Source: Vandiemenella viatica (taxonomy: Eukaryota > Arthropoda > Insecta > Orthoptera > Morabidae). From it: a DNA stretch of 64,000 nucleotides. The notes beneath the pieces were generated by a model. That model searched no databases, was not told where the DNA came from, and was given only the letters and a program-made list of their open reading frames with translations. The stretch lies in the NCBI GenBank assembly GCA_031002005.1, contig CM061918.1, positions 63,088,531 to 63,152,530 on the forward strand, read 5' to 3'. The translations under genes and the position numbers were made by a program. Each line of letters opens with the position of its first letter. Within the stretch, counting starts at the first letter, position 1. Positions 10,850 to 23,075 of the stretch are shown here, one piece after another.

Positions 10850-10965
10850 CGGACATCACTCCTGGCGAATGCCAGAAGGATTCTTCAAAAGGCAATGGTC
10901 GAATTCCTTCCTGTTCTCTGTCCCCAATCATTTTATGCCTGAGATGACTTCGATGTTGACTATGA
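10850..10965 (+). repeat. SINE-A fragment
   Basis: Only the body survives: TCCTGGCGAATGCCAGAAGG, GGTCGAATTCCTTCCTG and a degraded GACTTCGATG tail. Confidence 0.6.
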
Positions 10966-11009
10966 GTAAAGCTTTAAGGGAAAAAGTAACCTGTCATTCC
11001 ATATCTCCT

Positions 11010-11230
11010 TTTTGTGGGATTCCATCAAAAACTTTTTCCATTTCGTTCTTTATCGGTCCACTTAATTTTGAGCATCCTTCTGTAGCACCATATCTCAAAT
11101 GTTTTAATTCTCCTTCTTTATGGTGTTCCTGAAGCCCAAGCCTCAATTTCATAGAATGCTGTGCTCAACACAGAATTTAAGAAACTACTTTCCACATGCT
11201 TGGTCAATTTTTCATCTTCTTGTTACGCTT
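11010..11230 (-). pseudogene. LINE fragment, same family as 13995-14680
   Basis: The plus sequence TTTTTCCATTTCGTTC ... CACTTAATTTTGAGCATCC ... CACCATATCTCAAATG aligns by eye with the minus-strand RT C-terminal region at 14280-14400. No frame stays open. Confidence 0.6.
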
Positions 11231-11463
11231 CTCAGCTGTTCATGAAATGTCGACCATAGCGACCGTCGTAGAGAAGAAAGTGATTCCCTGCTAATCATGT
11301 AATCTCCCTGCTGTTTCTACTCTCATTGTTTCTTGATAAGGTTTTAACAGGGAGAAGTGTTACTTATCTCACGTTTCTTTTAGACGAATCCGTACAGCGT
11401 CTATAAAGTTCAAACAGGATAGCCTGAATGATGAGGTAATGAATACACAGATGTAACAATAAA

Positions 11464-11660
11464 ATCGACGTCTAGGCGGGAATGGACTGGGATCAAGGAA
11501 ACGAAGGAATTCAGTAATGGCCTTTTTGAAAGAAATATCCTAAGATTAACCTCGAGTAATTTCTGCAAATCATCGTAAACCGAAATCTGAATAGCCCGAC
11601 GAAGATGCGAACCCAAGTCCTCCGGAATGCAAGTCCACAGCGGTTCCGCTCGGTACGTAA
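11464..11660 (-). repeat. SINE-A copy, degraded
   Basis: Reverse-oriented SINE-A with ACGAAGGAATTCAG, 'CGTAAACCGAAATCTG' and 'GATGCGAACCCAAGTCC' (mutated B-box region). The tail begins CGACGTCTAGGCGGG. Confidence 0.65.
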
Positions 11661-11920
11661 ACGAAACAACAATACTACTATCCCAACACGTAGCAGTTCG
11701 TTTAACACCCGCTCCAGACTGAGATGAACTTGCAACACGATTGTTGATAATTAGAGAGCGGATCTTTATGACCAAAAAAATAGAGAAATATGCGGGCAAA
11801 TATGACCTCAAAAATGGGTAAATATGGCCTAAAAATGACAAAATCTGACCAAACATTTAAATTTACTATACATTAAAACATTCTCAATTACACATCATTT
11901 ATTTTATCTAGTAGTGTCGC

Positions 11921-12154
11921 ACGGAGAGTGGTGGTGTAACGGTTAGCGTTCTGGCCTCGCATTCGGGAGGACGGCGGTTCGAATCCCCGTCTGGACATCC
12001 AGATTTGGGTTTTCCATGGTTTCCAAAATCATTCCAGGCAAATGCCGGGATGCTTCCTTCAAAAGGCCATGGCCGAATTCCTTCCCATTCCTTGCCCACA
12101 TCCTTCCCCGTCTCTAAAGACCTCGCTGTTAAGAGACGTTAAGCAGTTAAAAAA
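11921..12154 (+). repeat. SINE-A, intact, TSD GTAGTGTCGC
   Basis: This is the reference copy for the family: 234 bp with a 10-bp target duplication (GTAGTGTCGC at 11911-11920 and 12155-12164). The head has an A box (TGGTGTAACGG) and a perfect B box (GGTTCGAATCC). The tail reads 'CTCGCTGTTAAGAGACG TTAAGCAGTTAAAAAA'. Two tail subfamilies exist in this window: this one, and 'CGACGTCGACGAGGCG' seen at 4355-4593. Confidence 0.9.
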
Positions 12155-12164
12155 GTAGTGTCGC

Positions 12165-13419
12165 TTTCGTGTAGACAGAATAATTTGATTCCGTGCACTC
12201 GCTGCACCATTGCGCAGTTAAATTTTAAATCGTTTTGTTGAAGTCACTTTAATTTAAGATAATTTACAGAATAGAACTCTTTCATCTTTACTAAAATACT
12301 CCTCTCTAAATTCCCTTACGTAACTTCGAAATTTTATTTTCGACATGGCGGTAGGTCTACTCAGTGATCCACTGCAGATTTAACGATGACTGAGGATATT
12401 TCACTGAGATATTGATTGACGCAGGCATGCTTCTGCTACATTGTCGAGATTAAAAGGCGGAGTGACAATAATGTAAGTTTAGTTCTTGACTGGTGAATTC
12501 TGACCACAGTGAAAATTAGTTTACCCTTCCTCCCCACCTGCATAGCAGAAGTATAGTTCTGTGAATAATTATCTTAACTTCTCATCTATATCCAATGAAT
12601 TCCCGGTATTATTAAAAACTATCAGATTTTTCCTCAAAATATGACCATATGACCATAAATATTATCTAAATATGACCAAAACTACGAAAATAATCTGAAT
12701 ATGCATTTATATGTTATATAAAATACATTTAAATACAATCAGAAATGTTGAATTCAGCATTTCAGCTCAAAAAGTTGTCTTAAAGATCCGAACCCTACTG
12801 ATAACATTTGAAGCGAATTTGTGCTTTAGAAGTCTTACTCAAACTGATCCGAAAAAATTGAACAAACATTGCGGCGCACAATTTTTCTTCTTGGTGAATC
12901 CACTGCTGTGACATAATGAAGGTATGTGCAGTATATCGTAAAAAGATAGTTCTGAATGTTAATGGCTGTACAGTATATGTTATCTTCTACGACAGTCTTT
13001 TTGCTAGTTTCTTCAATCGAGGGGAAAAAATATTTGGGGAAGATGCTGGCAGCGAATTCTGCTTCCTTTATTTCGCGGAAGAAAGCTGACTCTCTCATAG
13101 ACTTGCTGAGAAAGATTCCAGCAACAGGCTGGGTAGATGTGATCTTACAAAGCCGGATGTGGGATAGATATGCATTATGTAGGACAGCGTTAACAACAAC
13201 AAGAGAGAAAAAAAAGGGACCAGCAAAGAACAGACTCGGAGGCAAGAAATACAGGAAGTGCAGTGCGGGTTACATACGTCTCAGGGAGGCAAGTGGATAC
13301 ATCGCGCACAAATCCATAGCAATGAGAAAAATCGCGCAAAATGTGTAGGTGCACTTGAATCACGTAAGAATTAAGTTTAACGGAGACTTGTAACTGAATT
13401 CTTTTTTGAGGGTACGGAG
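12165..13419. other. No supportable gene
   Basis: Opposite-strand frames of 130-136 codons overlap at about 12835-13348. Neither shows a family motif, signal peptide or splice context, and both look like chance frames. Confidence 0.45.
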
Positions 13420-13640
13420 GTTTTACGCCTCGTCGACATCGAGATCATTAGAGGCAGCAGAATATGGGGGATAATGTACGGGAACGAATTTGACCATGGC
13501 CTTTTGAAGGAACCATCCATTCGCCTGGAATGATTTTGTAAAACCCTGGAAAACCGAAATCTAGATGGCCTGACAGGGATTTGAACCCACGACCTGTACA
13601 ATGCCAGGAGTGAGCGTTTGCGCTCACCAAACGCGCTCGG
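13420..13640 (-). repeat. SINE-A copy
   Basis: Reverse-oriented, with tail CTCGTCGACATCGAG, body 'ACCATGGCCTTTTGAAGG' and head 'CCGAGCGCGTTTGGTGAG' (minus strand). The B box is degraded (GGGTTCAAATCCC). Confidence 0.75.
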
Positions 13641-13994
13641 GAAATGAAATCTATTACCAATTGTGCAACCACAATCAAAAATTGTGGAGCAGATCAAAAT
13701 GCAACAGACACTGAACAGTAGTTGAAATGCGGAAATGAATTGTAAGTAATGTAGAAAATAAATTATGGAGGCGTTATAGCGTTACTGGCAGTGTGGTGGC
13801 TAAAAGTAAGTGCTTAAAATGTTTACCATCAATGTTGAGGGTCTAGAACAGGAATTATTACGGGCATTACCTGCTTCACTAGGATGCTCCGTGCTCCTGA
13901 CTGTATAATTCAGATTCCACATTGAACTATAGGTACAGCCAAACCAGACTTTTAATACGCAGCAATTCGAAACTGTCAAACAGCTGCCGAACTG
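13641..13994. other. No recognisable feature
   Basis: Nothing beyond ordinary AT-rich sequence is visible. Confidence 0.4.
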
Positions 13995-14680
13995 CTCTAC
14001 TGGTTATCAATACCAAGAGATTTTTTTTTGCTGTCATCAGTCTTTCGACTGGTTTGATGCAATCCTCCATCCTTTCCTATCTTGTGCTAACCTCTTCATC
14101 GCTATATATCCCTTACAATCCACGTCCTCAATTATCTGCTTCATATATTCTAATCTCTGTCTTCATTTACAGTTCTTACCTTCGACCGTTCCCTCCACCA
14201 GCAAATTAACCAAACCAGCATGTCTCAAAATATGACCTACCAGCCTGTCTCTTCTTTCTGTAAGCTTCTTCCACAAACTTCTTTTCTCACCCATTATTTC
14301 CAAAACTCGTTCATTTCGCACTTTGTCTGTCCACTTAATTTTCAGCATTCTTCTGTAGCACCACATTTCAAATGCTTCAATTTTCCTTCTTTCCGGTATT
14401 CCTAAAGTCCATGTTTCGCTACCATAAAGTGCTGTGCTCCATACAGAGAGTTTTAAAAATTTCTTTCTAATTCCTAGATCAATATCTGAAACTAAAAGAT
14501 TTCTCTTTTGCACGAAGGCTTTTTTTGCTAGTGCTATTCTGCTTTTAACATTATTCCTGCTTCGGCCATCGGTTGTAATTTTGCTTCCCAAATAACAGAA
14601 TTCACTTTCTTCTCCAATTGCATTCGATCCTATTTTTATATTTAATCTGCTAGTATTTGTGTAATTTCTGAGATATAAAC
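13995..14680 (-). pseudogene. LINE, 3' part of ORF2 and 3' UTR
   Basis: The minus frame 14591-14163 (142 codons) has the C-terminal region typical of endonuclease-RT LINEs: GSKITTDGRS, ALYGSETWTL, IEAFEMWCYRRMLKI then W-T-D-K-V-R-N-E-R-V-L. The 3' UTR at about 14030-14060 carries 'CTTTCGACTGGTTTGATG', shared with the copy at 23076. The polymerase domain is missing. Clade not assigned. Confidence 0.8.
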
Positions 14681-15059
14681 AAAAAAATGCATGAAATTAA
14701 AGAAAGGACGAATATTTAAAAATGAAGTTCAATCAGTTTAAAAAAAATAAAAGAAAAAAAAGATACTGCACGTCTACATGTCAAAAAAGTTCAGGAAATA
14801 TTGTATAAAAAGCAATGGTGAAGTATTATTAATTTTAATACTTATTTTCCGTATAGAACATAGCTCAGCACGTAGAATCTAATCTGGGCCCTTATTTCCT
14901 TTATTTTATGTGCATATATACTTATATCTTATGTATTTATACATTCACTTTATGAGCAATGAATGCAAGTTAATTTAAGTTCCAATATCGGCCTTCTTTA
15001 TTGCTACTATTTCTGCTTTTACTACTGCTATCATTACTAATATTACTACTGTACCACGC
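14681..15059. other. AT-rich, nothing recognised
   Basis: No coding or repeat signature beyond simple AT richness. Confidence 0.4.
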
Positions 15060-15121
15060 GACGGGAAAGAAATCGGACAAGGGTTTTATGGAGGAATTAC
15101 CCTGGTATTTGCCTGGAGTTA

Positions 15122-15170
<49 letters not shown>
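15060..15170 (-). repeat. SINE-A stub joined to an (AC)n microsatellite
   Basis: About 60 bp of reverse SINE-A body (GGGAAAGAAATCGGACAAGG ... TTGCCTGGAGTT) runs directly into an (AC)n tract at about 15125-15169. Strand refers to the SINE. Confidence 0.6.
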
Positions 15171-15539
15171 AGAAGTGAGTCGCGTAATCTGCATATACGC
15201 CTGAAGGTGCGTTCCTACGGCGCGTGGTAGGCAATACGCGCCTTTCATTTTCTACCGCCTGGCGGTGGGTGGAGACGCGCCGTACCTGCTAGCTTATGCG
15301 GCAAAGATGAGAGGCGTCCCCTAACAGGCGCCGAGGGACTCGCCGTGGAACCCAGCCTGAGGAGTACATTAGCTTCTGCGGCCAAATGAAATATTCCTGG
15401 AATGCTTCTTTTTGGGATCTTCCACACCTCCGTTAGCGCATGTTACTTAATGACATCGGAGGATTCAAAGCGACCACCTTTCGGAGCGGAGTCGTTCAGA
15501 GAACTACTCAAGTTTCTGACAACGGTGGCGCACAGAACT

Positions 15540-16031
15540 ACTACTTCTGTTAAAACCTTGCCGTTGTCTGGTCGTAGGCCATTACCATGGAGGATGTTTA
15601 TCTTTCCATGGGAAGATCAACTGGAGTGGTTTCCCGTTGCTTTACAAAGTATGTGGTGTGTGTTCAGTATAGACTGTTGTTTGTGTTGCACGGAATGAAA
15701 GATGAAAGAAAGAAGAGGGCGAAACCCAGTGCCGATCCATTCAGATCCACATTTCCGAAAGACGCCTAGGGGGGCCGCCACATCCGACGGATGAATCACC
15801 ATCAACAGTGTCTTATGACGTCACTCCATACGCTCTGTGGAGAGCTTCGGGATTTAACCCAGGACTTCGGCGCACCAATCAGTGTTAGGAATTGTGCACC
15901 ACCACTTCTCCCCCACCGCAAGCCAAGTCTTGTTGATGAAAATTTCTTCCATCATCAGGATTCGAACCAGCCACCTCCGTGTCAGCGCCGTACACCATCA
16001 CGATGACGTAATCAACTGAGCCAACGGGCGC
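15540..16031 (-). repeat. tRNA-derived SINE, family B
   Basis: On the minus strand the head at about 16031-15950 reads CGCCCGTTGGCTCAGTTG ... GGCTGGTTCGAATCCTG, containing an A box (TGGCTCAGTTG) and B box (GGTTCGAATCC). The body toward 15540 includes 'GGAGTGGTTTCCCGTTGC' when read on the plus strand. The family differs from SINE-A. The body end is approximate. Confidence 0.55.
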
Positions 16032-16916
16032 ACTTGATAGAACTGATAGCACATTATTGCCAACAGACGTACCTCGAATTATGAACCGCTGCGGTAAAGA
16101 AAAATAAAAATAGAACAAAGATTTAGGGGCTTCTAGAGCATGCCTCATGTGATAATATTCAACAAATTATTACTACATAGAAGGATCGCCTCTGTCTCCC
16201 ATCTCTTCCAATTCAAAAGAAATTCTTCACATTTTGCGAGGTCAAGTTCATATTTCATCCAGATTAGGCCATTTTAAACTTTGCTGAATGCATTTTTCGC
16301 TTAAACAGGATCAACAACGATCAAACTCAAGAAATAGATCGGTTCATGTCATGCAGGCACGAATTGTCACCGTAAAAATTTAAACGCTGGACAGAGCAGG
16401 CATATGCCTACCTGAACGTGCCTAAAGGGAAACTGTTCTACACCTCTCACCATATCGCAAACGCGGCAATAGGCGTACACCTAGTAAATGTATAAACACA
16501 GCTGAAGTTAGGATTGTGTTAGTGATACTACGTTCTCTCTCTTATGCTTCTCTCTGTGATACCCAATAGAGATCAAATTTAAGAAACACCGAGGAGCTAT
16601 TGGCTATGAGGGTTTACAAATATTTGTGTTTACAAGGTTGTCTCACTCGCTATCGTCCTGAAGAGCCTTTGGGCGCTGAAGTATCTTGAGCTAGTTTCTA
16701 ACCACTATCTAAAACCTGTTGCGACTTACTTGGCTCCACAAGTGCAGACTAGTCCTAACCAGTACTCATGTGTGGATGCGAAAGTTACACGTCAAAGAAA
16801 ACCTGTCACGCTGCAGCTGTGTAGCCGGAGAAGACTTCTCCGGGTACCATGGAGAAGGAGAGAACATTCAAGATGTTTTGGAGCGCATAAAGAAAAATAC
16901 GATTTTTTTATTTATT
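16032..16916. other. No recognisable feature
   Basis: Short overlapping frames only; none has a recognisable domain. Confidence 0.4.
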
Positions 16917-17144
16917 GCTTTACACCTCGTCGACGGGTAAGGTCATTAGAGGCGGGATGGGAGTGGGGACAAGGAACGGGAAGGAATTCGACCATGGCCA
17001 TTTTGAAGGAAGCATCCCGGCATTCACCTGAAGTGATTTGAGGAATCCATGGAAAACCCAAATCTGGATGACAGGACGAGAATTCGAACCCGCGTCCTCC
17101 CGAATGCGAGGCCAGAGCGTTAACCGTTCACCCAACACGCTCGG
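16917..17144 (-). repeat. SINE-A copy, well preserved
   Basis: Full reverse-oriented copy: tail (CCTCGTCGACGG at the low end), GAATTCGACCATGGCC, and head ending CCCAACACGCTCGG. The B box reads GGGTTCGAATTC on the minus strand. Confidence 0.8.
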
Positions 17145-17164
17145 CGACAAATACGAAGTAAAAT

Positions 17165-17728
17165 TGCTACTGATGGCGGAAGCAAAAATGATGTTAAAAG
17201 CAGAATAACACTAGCGAAAAGAACCTTCTTGAAAAATAGAAATCTCTTAGTTTTAAATATTGAACTCGGATACAGAAAGAACTTTTTAAAATTTTCTGTG
17301 TCGAACACAGATTTTTATGGTAGCGAAGCATGGACTTGAGGAATATCAGAGGGAAGGAAATTCAATCATTTAAAGTGTGTTGCTATAAACGGGGGCTAAA
17401 AATTAAGTGGACATATAAAGAAAGAAATGAACGTGTTTTTCAGATGACGGGCGAGGAGAGGAAGTTGTGGAAGAGTTTTACAGAAAAAAAGAGGCAGGGT
17501 GGTGAGTCACATACATTTTAATATATGCAGGATTAGTTAACTATTTAAGGGAGAGACGGTCGAAAGAAAGAACTACAGAGGTGGACAAAGATTTGAGTAC
17601 GTGAAGCAGATAATTGAAGATGTAGGTTGTAAGGGGTATGTTGACATGAAGAGGTTAGCGCAACCTTAGAAAGGATGGAGTGTTGCATCAAATCCTTAGA
17701 GAGACTGATGCCAGCAAATAGAAAAAAA
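17165..17728 (+). pseudogene. LINE, 3' ORF2 remnant
   Basis: The same family as 13995-14680 in the opposite orientation: GRSxNDVKSRITLAKR-like start, then 'YGSEAWT', 'KIKWTYKERNERVFQM' and the 3'-UTR words GGATGGAGTG and GATGCCAGC. Stops and small indels break the frame throughout. Confidence 0.7.
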
Positions 17729-18440
17729 GACATATGGACTGAGTGTAAGGTCACCATGCTTTTGGCGATCAAACTCATTGCATAAAGCAATCATGCCACG
17801 AAAGGTCAGTGGAAGAAGAAGAAGACCAGGCAAACTAAAACGAGACTGTTCGGACACTAAGTCGACGTGGTGGTCGAAAAGCATTGGTTAACACCACCAG
17901 CGTTCACGTGTGATTCATGGTATCGATACCATGCTCAGCGATTCATCGCAACAACGCGGAAGAACCGCGTGGCTTCTGCAGAACCCGCCCAGTAGCTAGC
18001 GGACTACACTACTCCACTTCTCAGGAAACCACAAACAGGCAGCCGCAAGGCTGCATACAGTTACCCCCTATTCACGCGTTGGGAAAGTTCTCAACACTCC
18101 TCTACTGTCACGGTAGTAGTTTTAAAGTGAAAACTTCTATAGCCTGGCGGTAGGCTGGGGGTAAATCTATGAATTCGCGTCACCGACATGTTGCGCGTAT
18201 GATATGCGCGTTCGACGCTTTATTGGAACACACAGTTTTTATCAGATTTTGATGGAACTTTGCATACGCATACTTTAAAACAAGCAGAAAAATATTGTTT
18301 ACGTTTGATTTACAAAAACCTAAACCCTTTCCTCCTCCCCCCTCCCCCCCATCATTTTAATTTCTTTCAACGTTGTTCATACAAACTTACAGTTTTAATC
18401 CGATTTTGATAGTACTTAGCACACGTACACTTCAAAACAA
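17729..18440. other. Mostly unassigned; short piece of SINE family C 3' region
   Basis: At 18125-18200 'AGTGAAAACTTCTATAGCC ... TTCGCGTCACCGACATG' repeats the segment at 18699-18775, so a 3' piece of family C lies here. The rest is unassigned. Confidence 0.45.
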
Positions 18441-18785
18441 GGCGGTCTCGTAGCTCAGCGGTTAAGGCGCTCACTTCCGAAAGTTTCTTTCTCCGGCCGC
18501 GGGTTTAAATCCCGAGCTGAGCAGGAATGTTTAGGACTTGTACGCCAAGACCGTCCGTGGTTCTGATTCCACGTTAAACTGGAGGCCCCTGAGGAAAGGA
18601 AATGGCCTTCCTGCCTCTGACACAATAGCTTTGTACATCTCCTTCAGAAAGATTCGACAAAACTTTCGGCTGCGGACTTGCATTTTTGTTTTTGAAGTGA
18701 AAACTTCTTTAGGCCCGTTGGGCGATTTTTGGACGGGTAAATCCTTAAGAGTTCGCGTCACCGACATGCTAATGTCAACAGTATA
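18441..18785 (+). repeat. tRNA-derived SINE, family C, copy 1
   Basis: The head has an A box (TAGCTCAGCGG) and a B-like box (GGGTTTAAATCCC). The body has 'GATTCCACGTTAAACTGGAG' and 'GAAGTGAAAACTTC'. The spacing of the two boxes and the long body argue against a functional tRNA gene. Confidence 0.6.
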
Positions 18786-18789
18786 ACTG

Positions 18790-19075
18790 CAGCGGTCTGG
18801 TGGCTCAGTGGTTAGGGTCTCTGACTGGCGAACGAAAGGTCCAGGGTTCAAATCCCTGTCTCAGCGGGTATTTTCATAGACCCTTAACCGGACTTTCACC
18901 TCTGGCGCAGCTTTGTTGTGTAATGTGAAGTACACCAGAACACTTCCGCGGATCGGATTCCACGTTAAACTGTAGGTCCCCTGTAACTGGTTGGACTGCA
19001 AGGCGGCTAAGCAAGGCGCGGAATACGCAGCCAATGGAAAAACCTGTCACTAGTTCATTGCGACCACGCGGAATA
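18790..19075 (+). repeat. tRNA-derived SINE, family C, copy 2
   Basis: The head has an A box (TGGCTCAGTGG) and B box (GGTTCAAATCC), with body 'GATTCCACGTTAAACTGTAG'. It lies head-to-tail behind copy 1. Confidence 0.6.
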
Positions 19076-19940
19076 TATATTATACCTGTAGCTGTAAGTG
19101 TAACATGTTGCGCGTATTATATAAATAGTTTTAAGTGTTGGCGATATATATATCCGCTCTGAGTTTGATTCTTTGTATTAATTCTATAGTTGTTAATACA
19201 TTATTTCTTTCGGGAAGCAAGTGTTCGACATGCTCAACCCATCTAAGTTGGTGTTCAATTATCATTGCCTCAATAGTATGACACTACGACGGTAACGGCA
19301 GTATCGACTTTATATACCTACTATTGTCAGAGTGTATTTCGTTTTCTTTCTTTGGTTCCCAATCAATACTCTTTTCTTGATACAAAAGATAGTCAAGGAA
19401 CTAACGATTATGTTAGATTTTTTTTTTGTTTTTTAGTGTGTGTTAATCGCCTCTACACCTTTTAATCCTTCGGAATACGACCCACAAAATAATCGCTCTG
19501 ATTCTGCGCATATTCGGAAAAAAAGTTTTTGCAGCGTGCGTCAACCCAAATGCGGAGCCGAATATGGATATAGCTGGACTCGATTCAGTAGCTCTCTATT
19601 GAGTGTTGGCTACGTTTGGCGATACGGCCCAATTGGGCCAATCATGAGTCGGTGCTTACTTAATGACATACTGGAGACTCGTGTAAGGCGAGCTTGATGA
19701 ATCTTCTCAGCACTGGCTGGTACAAACCGCATAGAACAAAGCGAGTCTGATGACAATAGCTGTTAGACGGGTTCCCAGCCGCTTGCAAAAACACTGCACC
19801 TTGACTCGTGGGACACCACGCAGTTTCTCCTGCAGTCATACTTACAAACAAAAGCAAAAACCATCACACGATAGCACCCACAGCATCACTTTCACCGTAT
19901 CACGGCTTAGTGGAGGCACTTTCTAGCGCTTTCCTATTTC
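19076..19940. other. No supportable gene
   Basis: A minus frame at 19857-19660 and a plus frame at 19440-19697 (GC-richer than surroundings) are open, but I do not recognise either product. One could be an exon of an unknown gene. Confidence 0.35.
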
Positions 19941-20150
19941 CACTGAGCGTAGTGGGTGAGCGATAATTCTCTGGCTTCGCATACTGGAGGACGCAGGTTC
20001 GAATCGCCGTCCGAAGATCCAGATTTTGGCTTTCCGTGGTTTCTCCAAATCGCGCCAGGCGAATGCCGGAATGCGTCCTTCAAAACGGCAATGGTCGAAT
20101 TCCTTCTCGTTCTTGCCCTAATGACCTCGACGTTGAGGAGGCGTAAATCA
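19941..20150 (+). repeat. SINE-A copy
   Basis: Head 'TGAGCGTAGTGGGTGAGCG', B box GGTTCGAATCG (last base changed), body CAGGCGAATGCCGG, tail ATGACCTCGACGTTGAGG followed by an A-rich run. Confidence 0.75.
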
Positions 20151-20301
20151 AAAATCATAACAACAATATAAAAAATTATCTGCATGGACTCGACGAATCA
20201 CAGGTAAGATCTGTATTTAAGAGAGTAAGGTGAAAAGTTCTACGCCTGGTGGAGAAAGAGTGTAACTTCAATTTCAAAAATGCATTTACTTTTTTACGTA
20301 T

Positions 20302-20562
20302 GGGGTGGTACATTAATTACGTGGTCTCAAACAGGAGGGGGAGGGGGAGGCTCCGATGGAATCTTACCAAGGGGAGAGGGAAATCGACGGAAATCCCAAG
20401 TCAACTCTTTATTTCAAATTGCCGTTCTTCAAACAACAGTACAGCTGAAAACAGAAAGAAGGCTCCAAAAACACGTCGGGGAGGAAGCTACCAAACCTCA
20501 CCAAATTTCAACACAGCGGGGTCCAGATATACGAAAAAATACCTCAATTAATGGATGGCCCC
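20302..20562. mobile_element. Harbinger-like MITE
   Basis: Ends GGGGTGGTACATTAATTACG and TCAATTAATGGATGGCCCC are inverted copies and match the 4084 and 26330 elements. The flanking triplets (TAT/TAG) no longer match exactly. The inside has G-rich blocks and 'GGAAATC' words; no coding. Confidence 0.6.
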
Positions 20563-23075
20563 TAGTGTGCCCCCTCCCCCCCCCCCCACCTCCCTCGTCT
20601 AATACACTTTGTCTAACTTTTCTCCAAAAATGGATTCCATGCTTGAAATGCCATTCTCAAAGGTGTGCGAGATATTGTAATTATTTTTGTTTCGAAATAA
20701 AAGGAACTAACAGGTGGCCAAATTTAGCGAACGGGGTGGATTTTCTGTTTTCTTATTGTCGGGGCACCTTCGCGAGCAAATGATTTTTCATTACAAAAGA
20801 TGATTTTTTTATTTTGTAATCCATATACCTACTCACAATTTTTTCTTACAACAGCATTGGACAGTTTATTTTTTACCATTTCCGAGATAATCAATAGAAT
20901 AAATCCGTTTTGCATCCCAGGAAACTCTGGCCATGATTTATCTAGCAGATGGAACCTAATCATTAGAATACTTTAAATCCTTAATAATAATTAAACAGAT
21001 TCATTTTTTAAAGAATAAATTGTTTTAAAAATTAAAGTGTAGAACCTAAGGGCCTACTTTAAATAACAAGGTAGCAGGCTATGTAAAATCAGGAATAAAT
21101 ACATAAATTAAGAAAATAAAAAGATGGAACCTGCTTCTCCATTTATGATGCTCAACTTACGGTTTTTACCCGCTGTTTTAATTGCTATTGCATGCATTGG
21201 TGTACACACGTTTCAACCATACTAACAAATTGGCAGGCGAAACTGATAGTGTTCTTCACAAAAGTGGTCCAAACATTGCCGAGAAATTCATTTTAGAATT
21301 TTGGATTTAATCAGCAATTAACACATCCGGAATCCATCTTCCACAAAGCTTTCTCATTTTTAATTCTTGGCGTACAGGGGTTTATTTTTTAAATAAGGCC
21401 TGTTATTAACAAGAATGAAAATACGATGAATATCATTAAAATATATTTATTTCCGTATTCAACATATTTTAATTTACTTTTCTTCATAATTTCTTTTTTT
21501 GTTCAAATATTTGTCATACTGTTTGACAATTTTTTGAATTCCGAAGTCAAAGAAATCTGTCATTTTTTCGTCGTCATTGAACCGCTGACCATCAAGGAAC
21601 CCTTTTAAGTACCGAAACAGATTAAATTAAGTCGGTTTGTACTGTAAGCTGTTGTTCCCATCCAAAGACCTGATTAGACATTCTATTCGTGCAGAGAATA
21701 TGGCCTAGTATTTGGCGTGGATCATCATGCACATTAACCCACCCGTCCTTGTACATTCCCATCCTCTCTCGAACCTTGCTATCACATATTATAAGTATTA
21801 TCACCGTATACTTCACGCAGGTGGCGAATATTCGTTGCTGCAAGTTTCTTGCAGTCAAAAATCGAATTACAGTCAGAATCTTATAGTCGACGGGGAATCA
21901 ATTTTTCTTACACATTATCAACTTACCTAGCTCAGTACACAGACATATGATAGGCTGAAAATGGCGTCTAAACTCGCGCCAAGGATGCTGGGAGCAGACG
22001 TATGCGCACTGAGGCTGTCGTGCCTCATTCTCACTGATTCACAAACGGACCTTATTTAAAAGTAACCATCGTAATAGTCCTGCATCATCTGTGACAGATA
22101 TCTTTCATCGCCTATCGTGTATGCCGTACTATGCACATTTTCAAAGATTTTATCTGTGCTTGCAGTTTCTGGTTGTCCGTCAGGTGGATCATCTTCAAGA
22201 GATGCACGATCGCGTTTAAATTCACTGTTAAAAATGACGGCGCAGACTCCTTAAAAACCTTTACCAACCTTTGCTGACGATAAACCTTTGAAAATGACGG
22301 CTCTTTTGACTGGATGGTATTCAAGGGGGCACGCAAACACGATCCGCTTTGAAAAGCGATGTAAGCAAAAGTACCTCACAACTCAAATCTAAACTCAACA
22401 ACCTTTAATGGCATATGTGTACAAACATCGCAAAAAAAAAAAAAAAAAAAAAAACCCATTGATGGCAACACGCTCTTTATGCCTACCAGAGATCTTTTCA
22501 CCTTACCTTCATAAGCGTTCATTGGATACTATGGACCAATGAAGTTCCACTATTAACTTGCGTCCTTTTAGTAACTTCCCCTCATTAATTCAGCCCACTC
22601 TTGTTGCCTACGTTCTAAACCTCTCCTCACGAGGACCCTATCTTTCTGGGTCGTCTTTTGAGCCTGTCTCGGTACACACTAGCACCATCAGTCAAATCCC
22701 TGGCCTTCTCAATCCTCTTCTTATTGAATCTTGTATTTGCTTCTGATAAAACTCACCTCCGCTGCTTCAACCCCTCCCATATGTCACTTCTGCACGCACC
22801 ATGTGACACAATTAGATGTCGAAGTTAGTATATAATAAGTCTTGAAACTGCTATGTTTTGCAGTTCAGTGGAGGCATGTTTTTAATGATCCCATAAAAAA
22901 AAAAAATACCGTTTGACTTTTACTGTAATGCGTGTGTTAAGTACAAGGGAAATACTTAAAGTTACTGACGATATTCGTTTCTTTCAATTTGATACACGGT
23001 ATAGGTTTTCCATTTGTGTCCATAACCAAAGAGGCCATAATATTTTGGTGCTTCTGTCCAGACTTTGTATCTTTT
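20563..23075. other. No recognisable gene; one poly(A) tract
   Basis: About 2.5 kb of unassigned AT-rich sequence. An A-run lies at about 22431-22454. No tRNA-like head, LINE frame or terminal repeat was recognised. Confidence 0.4.

Noticed and set aside
12835..13348. Gene at overlapping 130-136 codon frames
   Set aside because: Both strands are open over the same stretch, with no homologous motif or splice signals I could support.
15955..16031. tRNA gene on the minus strand
   Set aside because: Box spacing and the attached repeat body fit a SINE head; no acceptor stem pairs.
18441..18870. Two tRNA genes
   Set aside because: A and B boxes are present but each is followed by a shared repeat body, and the cloverleaf arms do not close; they are SINE heads.
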